DNA from: Arabidopsis thaliana
Lineage: Eukaryota > Streptophyta > Magnoliopsida > Brassicales > Brassicaceae
Assembly: GCF_000001735.4 (NCBI RefSeq)
Contig: NC_003076.8
Location: 4,030,001 to 4,094,000 of the forward strand
Direction of reading: 5' to 3'
DNA length: 64,000 nucleotides
A program made the position numbers and the translations under genes. Of the stretch, positions 39,658 to 52,061 are shown piece by piece. Under the pieces are notes generated by a model. That model worked only from the letters and a program-made list of their open reading frames with translations, ran no database searches and was not told the DNA's origin. How positions within the stretch are numbered: position 1 is the stretch's first letter; the number at the start of each line of letters is the position of its first letter.

Positions 39658-41124
39658 TCAATTCTCCACTTTCTTGACCATTGCTTGGTCAAGAAACTCT
39701 TCCAAACCAATGACGGAGGAACCTTTAACTCCATCTACCATTGCTCTCCTCACTAACTCCTTCACCTCTCTAGCCTTCTTCCTAATCTCTTTCCCTACTT
39801 CAGTCTCCTCCATCACCAGTTTGATCTTAGAAACAATGTCATCACATTTGATCTCACATCTCTTCCCACGCGCCACCTCAACCGATACCCCAATATGTTT
39901 CTCCATCAATATGGAATTGAAGAACTGCTCGGCTGCCATGGGCCATCCGAGCAGTGGCACACCGTGGCTAAGTGATTCGAGTATCGAGTTCCATCCGCAA
40001 TGACTCAAAAACACACATGTTGCCTTGTGTGACAATATATCAACTTGTGGTGCCCATTTCTTCACAAGTAACCCTCTTTCCGATCTTGTTATTCTTTCCT
40101 CAAATCCTTCCGGTAGATACCCTTTCACATCAAACTCACTCTTCACCTCCACACCTATGGGCGGCCTCACCACCCATATGAAGTTCTTCTCGCTACTCTC
40201 TAATGCCATAGCCAATTCTAACATATGCGTTTGCAAAATCGAGTTCATTGAACCGAAACATACGTACACAACCGAATGGTCCGGTTTTGAGTCAAGCCAT
40301 GACTTCACTGCTTCCTCTGTCGACCTCGATCCCACCTTCTTATCCGGAGACTTCAAAACCGGCCCAACTGGCCAAACCGGAACACCGGTTATTCTACGGA
40401 AGTAGGATAATCCCATCTGATCGATTTCAGCAACCGTGTTGAACAAGAATCCATCGAAGTCAGACCATCCAGGTATAATCTTCTTCATGAAAACAGACCA
40501 ATCATCGGTTCCATCAGCTTCTAACATGAAAGAATTCAACTGAGTTTTCTCAATCTCCCCTGCTTCAGGGAAATCATCTAAGAGAAACTGATCTTGTTTG
40601 GTTTCTTTATGTGGCAAGTTTAACCATATGGATCTATAACAACCTAAACCAAAAGCACCAGAAGCACTAAAGATCACTGAATAAACACCAACCTCTTTGC
40701 AAACCTTACCGATCCAACCCAAGAAGAAATCACCGATCACTATAACCGAGCTCTGCCCTTCTTCCTTCAAGATCTTCGTCATGAAGTCTCGAAAGGGCTC
40801 ACGAAGCGACCTAGAAGCTTCAAGAAGGCTGATGACGAGAGAGTAAGGAAGAGAATCGAAATTCTCGCCGTCGTGAGGAAGGCCATGATCAGAGCTGTTG
40901 AAAGGTAACTCTATGAGACTTATGGAGGATTCAGGTGGAAGATTGGAGCGTATTTTGGGGATGTTCGAAGGAGTATTGATCATAGAGATGGTGGTTTTGT
41001 TGGCTCTGTTCATAATCATAATCTTCTCTAAACGAAGGGCTAAAGCTACAAACGGGATGATATGGCCTTGTCCCATGAAAGGGAACATCACGATTCTCAG
41101 ATTTCTGGGTTTAGCTTCCGCCAT
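39658..41124 (-). CDS. UGT92A1: UDP-glycosyltransferase UGT92A1
   Basis: Intronless, 488 aa from the ATG at 41124 (MAEAKPRNLRIVMFPFMGQGH). The frame is open further upstream only to a TTG, which I reject. His21 in GQGH is the likely catalytic base of family 1 glycosyltransferases. The PSPG sugar-nucleotide box is at residues 357-400. It opens WAPQVDILSH, contains HCGWNSILESLSHGVP and ends with Gln400, the residue usually linked to UDP-glucose preference. It is cytosolic, with no signal peptide or membrane segment. The acceptor cannot be told from sequence; related enzymes glycosylate small phenolics, hormones or terpenoids. Confidence 0.95.
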   Translation of the reverse strand: MAEAKPRNLRIVMFPFMGQGHIIPFVALALRLEKIMIMNRANKTTISMINTPSNIPKIRSNLPPESSISLIELPFNSSDHGLPHDGENFDSLPYSLVISLLEASRSLREPFRDFMTKILKEEGQSSVIVIGDFFLGWIGKVCKEVGVYSVIFSASGAFGLGCYRSIWLNLPHKETKQDQFLLDDFPEAGEIEKTQLNSFMLEADGTDDWSVFMKKIIPGWSDFDGFLFNTVAEIDQMGLSYFRRITGVPVWPVGPVLKSPDKKVGSRSTEEAVKSWLDSKPDHSVVYVCFGSMNSILQTHMLELAMALESSEKNFIWVVRPPIGVEVKSEFDVKGYLPEGFEERITRSERGLLVKKWAPQVDILSHKATCVFLSHCGWNSILESLSHGVPLLGWPMAAEQFFNSILMEKHIGVSVEVARGKRCEIKCDDIVSKIKLVMEETEVGKEIRKKAREVKELVRRAMVDGVKGSSVIGLEEFLDQAMVKKVEN

Positions 41125-42150
41125 TGCCGAGGAAAAAAAAGATAGATAGAGAGAGAGATGGATAGATTTGGGGTTGTATTTTTGCCGTATCGATAACGGT
41201 TCAGATTTAGACAAGAGAAAATGTGTGTTTTTGGTCTGACAATAAAGACTTAAACAGAGTTTCAAGATTGACTACATTTATTTATCACTTTAAAAGGGAA
41301 GGGGCTATTGGTAAAATCACTTTTCGTTTCCTCTCATTCGTCAATTCTTTTTTACTTTTTCCATGAAATATTATTATTGGTGTGTGACCTTGGCCTTTTT
41401 TTGTTGCTCTCTAATTTTTTTTCCTCATTCGTCCATATTGTGAAAAACGTGATGATTTTCCACAAAGTTAGGCATGTATTCATGAATCTACTTATAAGAG
41501 TATATTCATTGCATTTGTATCAAATTTATAGTAGAAACAGCAAAATGTAAACTCTTTAATATATATATTATTATTATTTTCTATCTTGAAAAAAATAGCA
41601 ACTCATTGAACTGAGCTTATATAAACGCCGAACAGTTCAAGAACTTATGTACATACCATTACCAATAGCTAGATGCAGCTGCAGCTAAAATGCGTATGGG
41701 ACATCGTCCTATTACTATAGAAGAAAAGAGGTCCCCTAATATAAATTCTCTTGGGCCTGACACACAATATATGGAAGCAACAAAAAAAGTGAATGGGCCT
41801 ATCTTACAATCTAATATTTGTTACGGCCCACATTTAATATTTGCGTTCTTATTAGCCTATGTACATTTTTGATTATCTAAATCACAAATGTGCTGCCGGC
41901 AAATAAATAAATAAATCACAAATGTGCATATTCAATACTTTTCCATCAATACAAAAATGTAAAAATACAAAATCTCCTTGACAAGTAGTATTTGACAATA
42001 TTTAAAAACCTATAATAATTCTTAACAAAGTGTAAAAAGACCAGTAAAAAAAAGCCTAGGTAGAAGAAACACAAGAGATTAACAATAAGAAAAGTTAATT
42101 AAGAACCAATCAATTTTGATTAGACTAGAGTGAGTGTGACTCTCTTCAGT
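41125..42150. other. Intergenic: UGT92A1 promoter and IRKI 3' flank
   Basis: AT-rich promoter region of the UGT followed by the 3' flank of IRKI. No gene seen. Confidence 0.55.
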
Positions 42151-44145
42151 TCAGCCCAATGACTTGTACCTGCAAAGAACCTTACATCTCAAAACCCTAT
42201 CTAAAACATAAAACCCAGGCATTACCATAACCTTAACCCGTGCCGGTCCACGGGACAATGCTGATCTCTGCCTATCTGCACCCATATCTTCCATAAAACT
42301 TGATTCAAACTCTCTGTTCTCCTCAACTCTCAATATCCCTAACGCTGGATTGAACGAGAAGGCAAGCAAATGAAGCAACCATACACATTTTGCAGCCACA
42401 AAGAATGCTTGAAGCATTTGTTCTGACCAAGGTCTTGTCCAATTCAATGTTGTAATGATCAAACTCATCTTCTCATCGCAGAATCTACTGAACTCATCAC
42501 TGTAGTATTTTGTACCCTTTTTCAATACCTCGTTCCAGCTCAAGTTTCTCAAGGAAGCAAAGGACGAGAAGTTCGCTTGTCGATCTTGTTCCGGATCAAG
42601 CAGTTTCGGCTTACCGTTCTTCTGGAATACGCAGTTCTCAAAGTCTTGGTATACTGATTGGCTTATGATTGCTTCTAAGTGGTACTGAATGATCTTGGAG
42701 TACTTAGAAGTGAATGATAAGTTGTGAGGTTGAAGGAGAGTGTTGATGTTACCAATTAGAGTCGAGTCTTCTTCATCAATCTCTGAAACTAATGTTTTCA
42801 AGAACTGCTTTATCGATAATCTTGCTTCTGATACAATCTGCAAGAACCCTTCAACCATCACTTCTTCACTCACTGGCATCTCTGAGTTCTTTTTCCCTGA
42901 GCTTCTTCCACCACTATTCTCCTGTGACACTACTTCTGTTGCTTCTCTCAAAGCTTTCTTTAAATTGTCACAGTAACTTTCCAAGTACTGAAGCTTCTCA
43001 CTTAACTCTCCCAATGAAGATTTCATCTCTGAGACTTGTGTTAACGCAGCATCCCTACTTCTGTTTGCTTCCATCAATTCTCTCTTCAACTTCTCAACAC
43101 CAGAACCAGAATCCTTCAACACCTCAGAAACTTCCTCTGACTTCTCAGTTATACTAGGTGAATTAAAGATCGAATTACTCTTTTGTTTCTTCTTTAACTT
43201 AGGGAATAACCAAGACATTACTCTACCTCCACGGTTTCTTGGCTGAGAAGAAACAACAGCAGAGTGCGAATCCGTCAAGGGCACAACAAGATTAGAGCTC
43301 TTCAAGCTCTTCGTGTCGAAACCTTTTTGTTTATTGTAGTCATTGCAAGAAGAGACCGATCTAAAGTCGACCGAGCCACAGTTGCTTCTACCGGTTGTAT
43401 AAAAATGTAACGGTGGAGATCTGAGAGCGTCCGACATAGTGTAAACATGATGATGAGAATCTTGATGAGGCATCATCACAGTCTTTCTTGAAGTTGAGGT
43501 TTTGTAAGAATCAGAGAGATAAGTATCTCCATCTACTAAACCAACACCATCTTCATCCCAAGTCTCAGATAAAGTGAGATTCTTGTGATGAAATGCAGAC
43601 ACAGGCTCATCTTCATAGCTCTGTTCCAAGACACCAACAGACAAAGTTAGCAGAGAAATGTGTGTTGTAAGTTAAAAAGCACAGTAACTTTTGTCCAAAT
43701 TCAGAACAGTGGTCTGCTAAAGACAAAGTGGTTCTACCGAATTCAGGTCTTTTTCTGTTTGTCTTAATACTTTTAACACTCAACAGTGGTTAAATTATTA
43801 AAGGGACTAACCAAATTATTACTATACTATAATGTATTTTTGACATTCTTTTCGAATTAATGAACCATTTTTGAAGATCCAAAACACACAACTACATGGT
43901 ACAATAAATTAAGAAACGTATTATCTAAATTGAATACTGCAATGACAATAATTAACGAGCCTGAACCGGGTTTAACCAAATAAATCTCGGGTTTGGTGAA
44001 ATTATAAAAAAAAGTTTTAAAAACTCCAAAAGCGTTTGAACAAAACCCAAATTCCCATACATAATGTCGAAAAATCAATCAAGTGAGACACAAGAAAAAG
44101 AGAACAAACTCATGGAACCAAGAAGAATGATAAGTGGGAAAAGAG

Positions 44146-44224
<79 letters not shown>

Positions 44225-44445
44225 ACAGGAGTGAAAACAGGGTAATCATGAGCAGAGAGGTTAGGGAGAGGACGAGAAGCAGGTGAAGCAGCAGAAGAGG
44301 AAGAAGGGTTTCTGAGACTGTAATTGGAAGATGGGCTTGACTTCATCTGCATAAGACTCGCTTGAAGTGCTCTCAACTTCACTCCATTTGCTATGGCTTC
44401 TTCTTTTTCTCTTGCCTTGTTCATTCTTGTTTCAGAAGAAGCCAT
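42151..44445 (-). CDS. IRKI: IRK-interacting protein (DUF641/GIL1-like)
   Basis: Two exons, 44445-44227 and 43620-42151, give 1689 nt and 562 aa. Exon 1 is a basic Ser/Pro-rich segment starting MASSETRMNKAREKEEAI. Residues 74-240 are low-complexity. A coiled coil runs about 255-315 (KLKRELMEANRSRDAALTQV, LGELSEKLQYLESYCDNLKK). The conserved DUF641/GIL1 region follows (EVMVEGFLQIVSEARLSIKQ, then the ENCVFQ, LSWNEVLKKGTKYYSDEFSR and RPWSEQMLQAFFVAAKCVW stretches). The protein ends with a short basic tail after VMPGFYVL. Related GIL1 acts in gravitropism and light signalling; IRKI was named for binding the receptor kinase IRK. The first intron starts GTAACT and then runs straight into a long CT repeat. 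Confidence 0.9.
44149..44222. repeat. (GA)37 microsatellite in IRKI intron 1
   Basis: A pure GA/AG dinucleotide run of 74 bases on the plus strand. In the transcript it is a CU repeat starting 4-6 nt inside the intron, directly after the splice donor. Confidence 0.95.
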
Positions 44446-44582
44446 GGTAGAACAAGATAGTACAAGATTAGAACTTAGAAGAGAAGAGAAGGATGTGACA
44501 CAAAAGAGAGAGAAGAGATAGTGAATGCGATTGTGCAAAAGAAAAGGGTGTGAAGAGGATGATGTCTCTGTGTGTGTGAAGA

Positions 44583-44613
<31 letters not shown>

Positions 44614-46837
44614 AAATCCAAAGAATGTTCTGTCTCCCTTCTCTTAAAAGGACTGATAGAAAGAACGCATGTGAAGGGCAGAGACCATTTTTTATGTTTA
44701 CGATAATACCCTCCTTTTTTGTTTCTTTTCATTTTTTTTCTCACTTTTCTCATTTTGTTTTTTGGTTAATATGGTAACATATCAGAATTATTGAACAGTT
44801 TACAAAAGCTAATTCCAGTTTTTTTACATAATTGTTATCTTATCTACTGCTAAACACATTTCCACTGTTTTATGATGTTATTAATTGTAAATCAAAATGT
44901 TTATCTGAGACATGATTTTCTATAAGCTTTGTTGTATCTTTCGGATAAATGGGTAAGACAATTGTTGGATATAGATTACTGGATTTTTTTCCATCCAAAC
45001 ATCTATTATTAAAAGAAAAACAAGAGTATGTGGTTTGTTCTAGGGAATTCTATTACTAAAGAGATATGTGTTATTCATTTAAAAGCTCTAGAAAATCAAA
45101 GATTATTATACTAAGAAAATAGGAAAAACTAAAACTAGGGATAATATCTATTTATGATAAATATATACAAGTCAGCATTGATATTATTATGTAGGAACAC
45201 AAAAACAAAGAGAAATGCTATCCCGTTATACATTGTAAATTTGTATATTATAAAGATTTTCAAAATCTGTATACTTCAAAGAATCATATACTGTAGTTTG
45301 TTGACAAAAGAAAAGTCATAGTCTAAAATGAATTTTATATAAATGATTAAAATGTCTTTCAATAGTAACAGTGTAACACACATGTCATTGGAAAATATAA
45401 CAAGGATCAACTCAACTGTTTCAAAATCTATAGCAACCACTTAGAGACCTCAAGCAAAATTAAATGATTATGGTGTATATTCAAGTCAACATCAATTTGA
45501 TAATATTAGTAGGTCATATATATCTTAGAAGAATGGGTAAATTACAAAAAGAAATAGGCCATACCTTAGTTAAAAAAAGCTAGGATGACTTTCTGACAAA
45601 ATGAATTTTGTTTAGTAGAAGATAGAATTCCGTGTGGGACTGACCATGTCTTAAGAGTTGTTTTACAATAATGTTGTAAAGTCGAGTTGTTTACATCAGC
45701 AAGAGAAGAAGAAGTCAAGAAACTAAGAAAAAAGGATTACACTGTTTTATTTATTTAATGATGAGAAAATCATTGTTAAGTAATTGTGCTTAACTTTCAA
45801 AACCAAACCCACCAAACCCATATATAAAGTACAAATAGCCTAAACCTAATAAAGCGTTTTGAAAAAAAACTTCCACATGCGTTAAAGTATGTAATGCCTT
45901 ATAGCCTTTTTGCCTTTTCTTGCGAATGAACCGGGCATTTGTTTTTTACTACACTTCTTTGTTACCATTTCTATAAGGTTGATCGTTTTTAAACATATTT
46001 CTTTCAACAGTCTCAAAATGTAATCAGTTGGGTTTTGACTTCTTATCCATAGTATTCTAGATTCTTATAGATGATGTTACAAGTACAAAAATTTATAAGA
46101 ATTGATATAGCTACTATATTTCCAACACATAATTGGGTTGTTTCAGGTGTTAAGCACGTTTAAACCAAAATAATTTTTTAAATATACGATTACTGAAAAA
46201 GATTTGTATAATCTCTACTTAAGAATCACCTGTTTCACTTCCATTGAGATCCAGCACTAGTATAGACCTATTATACTATGGGCTTTTACATCATTGTTCT
46301 ATCTACCGGGCCATACATGCTATTAAAGATCTATTGAAGCATTATAGTTTCGAGGATAGGTTTTTTCAAAACCTAGATATATAGAAACTTTTTCTTTTGG
46401 ACAAAAGATAGAAACTTTATTGGTAAGTATTTATGAATGCTTATTGGTGCAAACTGACGATGGGTTAGTTTTAGTAATTCTATCAAAGTAGTTTGCATTT
46501 TGATTGGTAGTTATAGTCTTACAGAGCCCGTCTTGAGGGCAAGCAAATAAAGCATGTGTTTGCCTCTGTAGTATAAGTAAGTTCTCGGTCCATTTTTCAC
46601 AAAATATCCTTTAGGTAAGATAGTGTACATAATTGTATACGTGAAAGTACTCTAGTGTTGGAATCTCACATTTACCTCATTTCTTACTTTTGTCTTTTAG
46701 TCGATTTTTTTTTTTTTTTTTTAACGTCTGAATTTTTAATTAGTTGATTATTTCATAGGCCCAATATGTTTTATTTATTGTAGCCCATATATTTTCAAGG
46801 TCAGTTGACACAGTCGCAACGGAAAAAAAGATCTCAA
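44446..46837. other. Intergenic: IRKI leader/promoter to H3.15 promoter
   Basis: A second GA run (about 44583-44608) lies in the probable CT-rich leader of IRKI. The rest is AT-rich and no gene is supported. Confidence 0.55.
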
Positions 46838-46989
46838 GCGTTGATTTTGAGACTAATCGACGGTTGTTTTAGTTTTGAAAGGTGAAAGCAAATCAATGAT
46901 CTATATTTATCGAGCGTTGGTGCTCAAACTTATAGACGGTTATCTTAGTTTTGAAAGATGACAGCAAACCTATGGTCTATATATAGTTG
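46838..46989. repeat. 76-bp tandem duplication in the H3.15 promoter
   Basis: Two copies, 46838-46913 and 46914-46989, align without gaps. Shared blocks GCGTTG, GACGGTT, TTAGTTTTGAAAG and a CTATAT core recur exactly 76 bases apart. The second copy ends in the TATA box. Confidence 0.85.
46977..46986 (+). promoter_or_regulatory. TATA box of the H3.15 gene
   Basis: CTATATATAG, about 175 bases before the ATG. The equivalent place in the first repeat copy (46901-46910) reads CTATATTTAT. Confidence 0.55.
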
Positions 46990-47161
46990 TTAAATCATTA
47001 TTCATGCGGATAAGAAAATCTTAAAATTCCTTTTAATCATAGTTTCTTCCTAATTTTCATTTAGATTCTCCACAAATAAATAAATGTCTCCACCCACAAA
47101 CTCTCAATACATATCTTTCACCATCAAAACTTTTTTACATATCAAAGTTGATTTGCTCACT

Positions 47162-47557
47162 ATGGCTCGTTCGAACCAGACAGCTCGTAAGGCAACAGGA
47201 GGTAAGGCTCCACACTTCGCCATGAGAGTATGGCAACACTCAACTCCGCCGCTTAAGAAACCATATAGATACAAGCCAGGAACAGTGGCACTCAGGGAGA
47301 TCAGGAAGTACCAGAAGACCACAGACTTAGTTATAAGAAAACTCCCTTTCCAAAGACTGGTGAAAGAGATAGCTCAGAGTCTCAAGGCAGATCTAAGGTT
47401 CCAGACCGGTGCTGTTTCCGCTCTTCAAGAAGCCGCTGAAGCTTTTATGGTTGGAATGTTTGAGGACACCAATTTGTGTGCCATGCATGCCAAAAGATCA
47501 ACTATCATGCCTAAGGATATCCAGCTCGCTAAAAGGCTTCGAGGCGATAGGGTTTGA
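47162..47557 (+). CDS. HTR15: Atypical histone H3 variant H3.15
   Basis: A single exon of 131 aa, about five shorter than canonical H3. I start at [19 protein letters not shown] (47162); an in-frame ATG-like extension to 47084 is not histone. In the tail Lys4 is Asn, Thr3 is Ser, Ser10 is Ala, Arg17-Lys18 is His-Phe, and the segment holding Lys23 and Lys27 is replaced by [12 protein letters not shown]. Lys9, Lys14 and the KKP of Lys36/37 remain. The fold is well kept ([59 protein letters not shown]). It should still pack with H4 in nucleosomes but cannot carry K4 or K27 methylation. H3.15 has been described as promoting callus formation. Position 90 region ([17 protein letters not shown]) differs from both H3.1 and H3.3. 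Confidence 0.93.
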   Translation: MARSNQTARKATGGKAPHFAMRVWQHSTPPLKKPYRYKPGTVALREIRKYQKTTDLVIRKLPFQRLVKEIAQSLKADLRFQTGAVSALQEAAEAFMVGMFEDTNLCAMHAKRSTIMPKDIQLAKRLRGDRV

Positions 47558-47916
47558 GATCATAATAATGTGTTTTTTAAAACTTCGGAATTAATATTCC
47601 GATTGAAATGTACTTCTAAGCTTGTTAGAAAGAAATAAAATGTTCTGAGATTATTGAATAAATTTGAATTCCATCCTGTTCGCTCTGAGCTTAAGAAATA
47701 ATTGTTGCATGTTTACATTTTGTAGTTTTGAGTCGCACTGTTTATGGAAACGAATTTAGCAAAATAAGTATGATATACAACAAGAAAGAGCATTTTCAAT
47801 GTTGTGATGAGTATACTCTTTTTGGAACATCCATTTAAGCAAAACTTATATATTCATACATAATCTCGTGGCTGATTTCTATGTTACAAACCTACGCCGA
47901 GTCCAGCTAGTAGATG
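47558..47916. other. Intergenic between convergent H3.15 and WD40 genes
   Basis: Two facing 3' flanks; nothing else seen. Confidence 0.6.
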
Positions 47917-50900
47917 CTACAATTCACCTTCTGCAGTTTCTGATGAAGATGAGCAATGCATCTGAGCGATCAACAGCAAAGACGAATTCTGCAGAATCAC
48001 CATTTCCATTCAAATAGTGACTTATCACTATTGACACTTTGTCTTTACCAGATATAATGCACAATGCCAATTACACTATTCTATTACTACTACTACCAGA
48101 CAACAAGCCCATTTGTTTCACTGGTTTGTTTTGTTAGCCGAGAACTACTAAAACTAATATAAAAACCTAAAATAGATTAAGATAATTTAAGCAAACTTGA
48201 ATACCTGAGTTCCAGCTACGATCATGCCGTTGAGAGGATGCGCAGCACAACCTGTGACAGTTTCAGACAATGAGACAAACTTGTTTCTGTGATTACACTT
48301 GTCTCTCTTCTCATTTCTCTGTGTATCCTCACTGCAAAAATATATTAGCAATATCAGGAATGTGGCCATGAAGTTTAGAGGACATAGGATATATATCGGG
48401 AGTTTTCATTTTTCAAGAAATCCTTACTCGTAGTCAACATGACAAGGAGACCTGGAGCTTGGATGAAAATCAAGAACATGAATCCCTTTCTCGCTCATGG
48501 ACCCAACCACATAAATCTGCGATATGAATCATATAAGTTATAGAATAAGCCAAAATAAGATCAGAAATTTTTCACTTATGAACGTTAATGGTAGTACAAA
48601 GTGTAGGGCTTACAGATGATGTTGGCAGCCATGATGGCTTCCGCAAGATTAAATCAGCTGAACTGTTGGAACCATCCCTAGTGAACCAAAATCCATTACA
48701 CTTAAAGCTTCTTTTTTACCTTTTATCAATTTAATAAGCTTGAAGTTCCTAAGTTTGCTTATAAACTTACAACCATGCTGGAGGAGGGCAATGTACATGA
48801 GTAACTTCAGATTTATATATGTCAAGAACACCGGACCTGCACTAGAGATATCCACCAAAGGAAAATGATAAATGATATAAAATCAACAAAACAAAACATG
48901 AAAGTAATATTTTCTTTAGTCGTTTTCCCAAAATGAAATGACCTGTTATGAAAGAATGACTTACCAACCATCGTCAAGGTGAAATGCAAGTTGATGAGGA
49001 GAGGATGGGTTTACATCAATGGAATGGATTTCCTTGGGAACGATTTCTGACTGTGCCTGAAAAGTATTCATGGAAACTTATTCTCATGCTGCCAAAATTT
49101 CAGTGTGATCAACTGCTGGAAGTTTCGGGGGTAACATGATTCCCACATTACAAATTTTTATTTAAAAAAAAAAAAACCAAAGAAGCAGAAAAAGGTTGCT
49201 GAACGATGAAACAAGTGAAATGGAAAACAAAAGACAGAACTTACCTTAAGAGATGCAATTTTCTGCAGCTTCGGTGCAAGATGTAGAGATGCTAAAGGCA
49301 ATTGGCTCATCTGAACGTTACCAATATCATAACGTGATCAGAGCCAGAGAACACAAGAATGAAGGTAAATTCATGTAGATATTACAGATGAAATATACTG
49401 CCATAGCCAATTCCAGCTCGCCCCTTGTAAGACTTACATCTTTGCGGCTCTGAAAAGCAGAAGAGTTTCTTCCTCCACGAAGGTCCCAGATATGAATGAT
49501 TCCTTCTTTACCAGCTCCAAAAATAGTCTAAATGGTAGATGAAAGAAACGCAGTCTAAAATTTTGGGTCCTTACTAAATTTGAAATCAAAGTCTTACTGC
49601 AATTTCAATGATCAGAAGAACTTTACTGGGCTTGGGGATATTTTACTCTATGATTACCTGATTATCCACATATATTTGAATACTCTTGATCGAATCATAT
49701 CTGTCTGTTGAAAGTTCAATGCATGGAGACACTCCTGCTCTTCGATCCCACACATGAACCATACCAAGTGTATCTGGAGAAAATATTCTGCTAAAAACAA
49801 ATGCAGAAAAGTCGCTGAAGAAAGTAGGTAAAATGAAGCTATAAATGTTTTTTCATCACAAGGAAGAATACAAACCTCGAATCCTCATCACTTGTAATGG
49901 CAACATCAGATAAACCTCTAGAAATTTTGCGGCCAATAATCGATAGCTTCTGTCTAGTTTGCAATACCTGAATCACAAATAGAAAAATAATTGAAATGTG
50001 GGTGAAAGGTTATGAATATTTAGCAGGGCTAGCCTAAGTAGAGCAGACTAAAACTAATGATAAATTGATAAGTCTTACCATGGCCGTGTCAATTCAATTA
50101 ATAATTGACTGCCATTCTTCTAATCGTGATGGGAACAATAAATACACTCTTCGGAAACCATGTTGGAACGGGAATTTTGCAATTGCCTAAGATAGAAATA
50201 CGGCGATACATCTGTGTTTCTTGTTTCTAATATATAAAATATAAATTGAGCTAACAAGAAGAAAACCTACGTAAGTCATGATGATGCAGTCACACGAGTT
50301 GTAACCAGAAACAATTTCATTTGACAAACAACCATATAACTGATATCCATGTGATCTCAAAGTCAGAAATCATACCTCAGTTGGTTTGGGAGACATGTAA
50401 CTGATATCGAAGATAAGCACTTGATCATGTTTCCTTGATGTACAGGCTACCTATAGGAACTATAAGTACTCAATAGAAATGTTTTTAACTGAGGTTTTAA
50501 TAAAAAGAAGATGTCAAGATGGGCATTGTATTGACTATTAAGCATATACCTCATTCTGGTTTGAAGGATTCCATCTAGCAACATCAAATTCTCTACCGGG
50601 AGGGTAAGAGAAATGCACAACATGCTTACTTTCATCTTCCGCAGAACCTAAGATTGATGACTCAGTAAATTACTCAGGATTCAAAACTGTAATGAATAAA
50701 GGTACAAAAACTTGTATAAGAAGCACACAGTGAGCAGACAGACTATAAACGTATAATCCAGAAACACCACCATCATTGATATTTAAAAATATTATATACC
50801 TTACTCATATAGACTCTAGTTAAGTAATATCATTGACAACTGGTGTTCAAAAAATGGGAACTTTGTTCTCAGTTACAAGACACTTGAGTATTTAAGACTG

Positions 50901-52061
50901 AAGGTTGTTTAGCCTTGCCAAAAATTGAAACCTTCACAAAATAATGAGGAGCTGCGCACTATACCAACGTAAATACAAAGCTCAGGCAAATATTGCTGCC
51001 ACATTTGCGTGAGATTTGAGTGAAATGAATGCTTAACTAAAGACAAAAGAAAAGCTTTTTGAAAAAAGAGACACGTAGAAAATGAGCATAGATCAAAGCT
51101 TCACCTGGGCCAAGCTTACTCTGGCAATATAGAGATTCAAAGTCATGCACCATCAAGCATCCTGATCTTGTGACAGACACTAAGAATATACCCTGGAAAC
51201 AAATACCTTTATCTAAGAAATGGTAACAAGAAAATCGAAGGAGTAGAAACTGAAGGCAAAAATAACACAAGGACTTGATGAGAACTATCTCTCAGACATA
51301 GATCAGAAATGATGAAATAACATTGAACATGTACGGAAACAAGACCAAAAGTATTGATGAGAGAACGAACCCGGTTATCAAAATCAAGCCCTGCAACACC
51401 TCGCCTGGAAACCATAGAAAAAAGGTCCAAAGGGAATCAAATAACAATCTATCAGACTTATTACCAATTCATCTTCAAATTCTACATACTCAAAAACGAG
51501 ATATAATGGTCAGAACAAAATGAAACAATTGAAACCACTAGAAAGTGTACTGACATTGTCGGGCATTGATATAGGCTTTGGATCTGCATCATCTGAAATA
51601 CAAATTCTTAGCTCTCGACAAGAATATTTGAAAACGGAGAAACTTTACAATAAATCAGATGAAAAATTCTTACATGGGTTATACATGGGTTCTCGTTCAA
51701 GTGATAAAAATGTGAAAATTTCCCAATCTTCGCAACAAGGAACACCCAAAACAAAATCCCAATATGTCAACAACTTTAAAGGATAATTAGTCTCAGGAAA
51801 AAGTAAGATTGAAAACGAAGGGAGCGTAAAACCTCCGAGTAGGAATGAGCAACTCGAGAATAGAGTTCGTGTCGGTACGCTGAATCCAATCGTCCATTCA
51901 CTTCGATTAAAGATCGCTTCCATGGTCGCCTTCAAGGGGAAACAATCGCCAATCAACGAACAGAGAAGATGAGAGAAATAGAAACTTAGTAGATTGAATT
52001 ACCTGACCGTAGTTCTAGATTTTGCCGGCGATGGTTCCGGCGAAACTAAGTATTTCTCCAT
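47917..52061 (-). CDS. WD40-repeat protein, 17 coding exons
   Basis: Exons: 52061-52003, 51929-51833, 51592-51555, 51404-51371, 51192-51105, 50647-50550, 50450-50376, 49967-49876, 49790-49658, 49527-49438, 49310-49245, 49056-48965, 48836-48771, 48677-48614, 48516-48428, 48331-48205 and 47988-47917. They join in frame to 1380 nt and 459 aa. I begin at MEKYLVSPEPSPAK (52061), because the ATG in exon 2 is in the wrong frame for the downstream exons. WD repeat features include GVAGLDFDNRG, FDVARWNPSNQNEVACTSRK, GMVHVWDRR and EGIIHIWDLRGG. The protein should fold as one beta-propeller with no other domain and serve as a scaffold. I do not recognise a specific function. It is similar in style to vertebrate WDR proteins of DNA repair complexes, but that is unverified. 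Confidence 0.85.

Noticed and set aside
41125..41265. Upstream extension of UGT92A1
   Set aside because: The frame is open but begins with TTG and lies in the leader; family proteins start near MAEAKPRNL.
47084..47161. N-terminal extension of the H3 frame
   Set aside because: The 26 codons before MARSNQ are unlike any histone; H3 starts at 47162.
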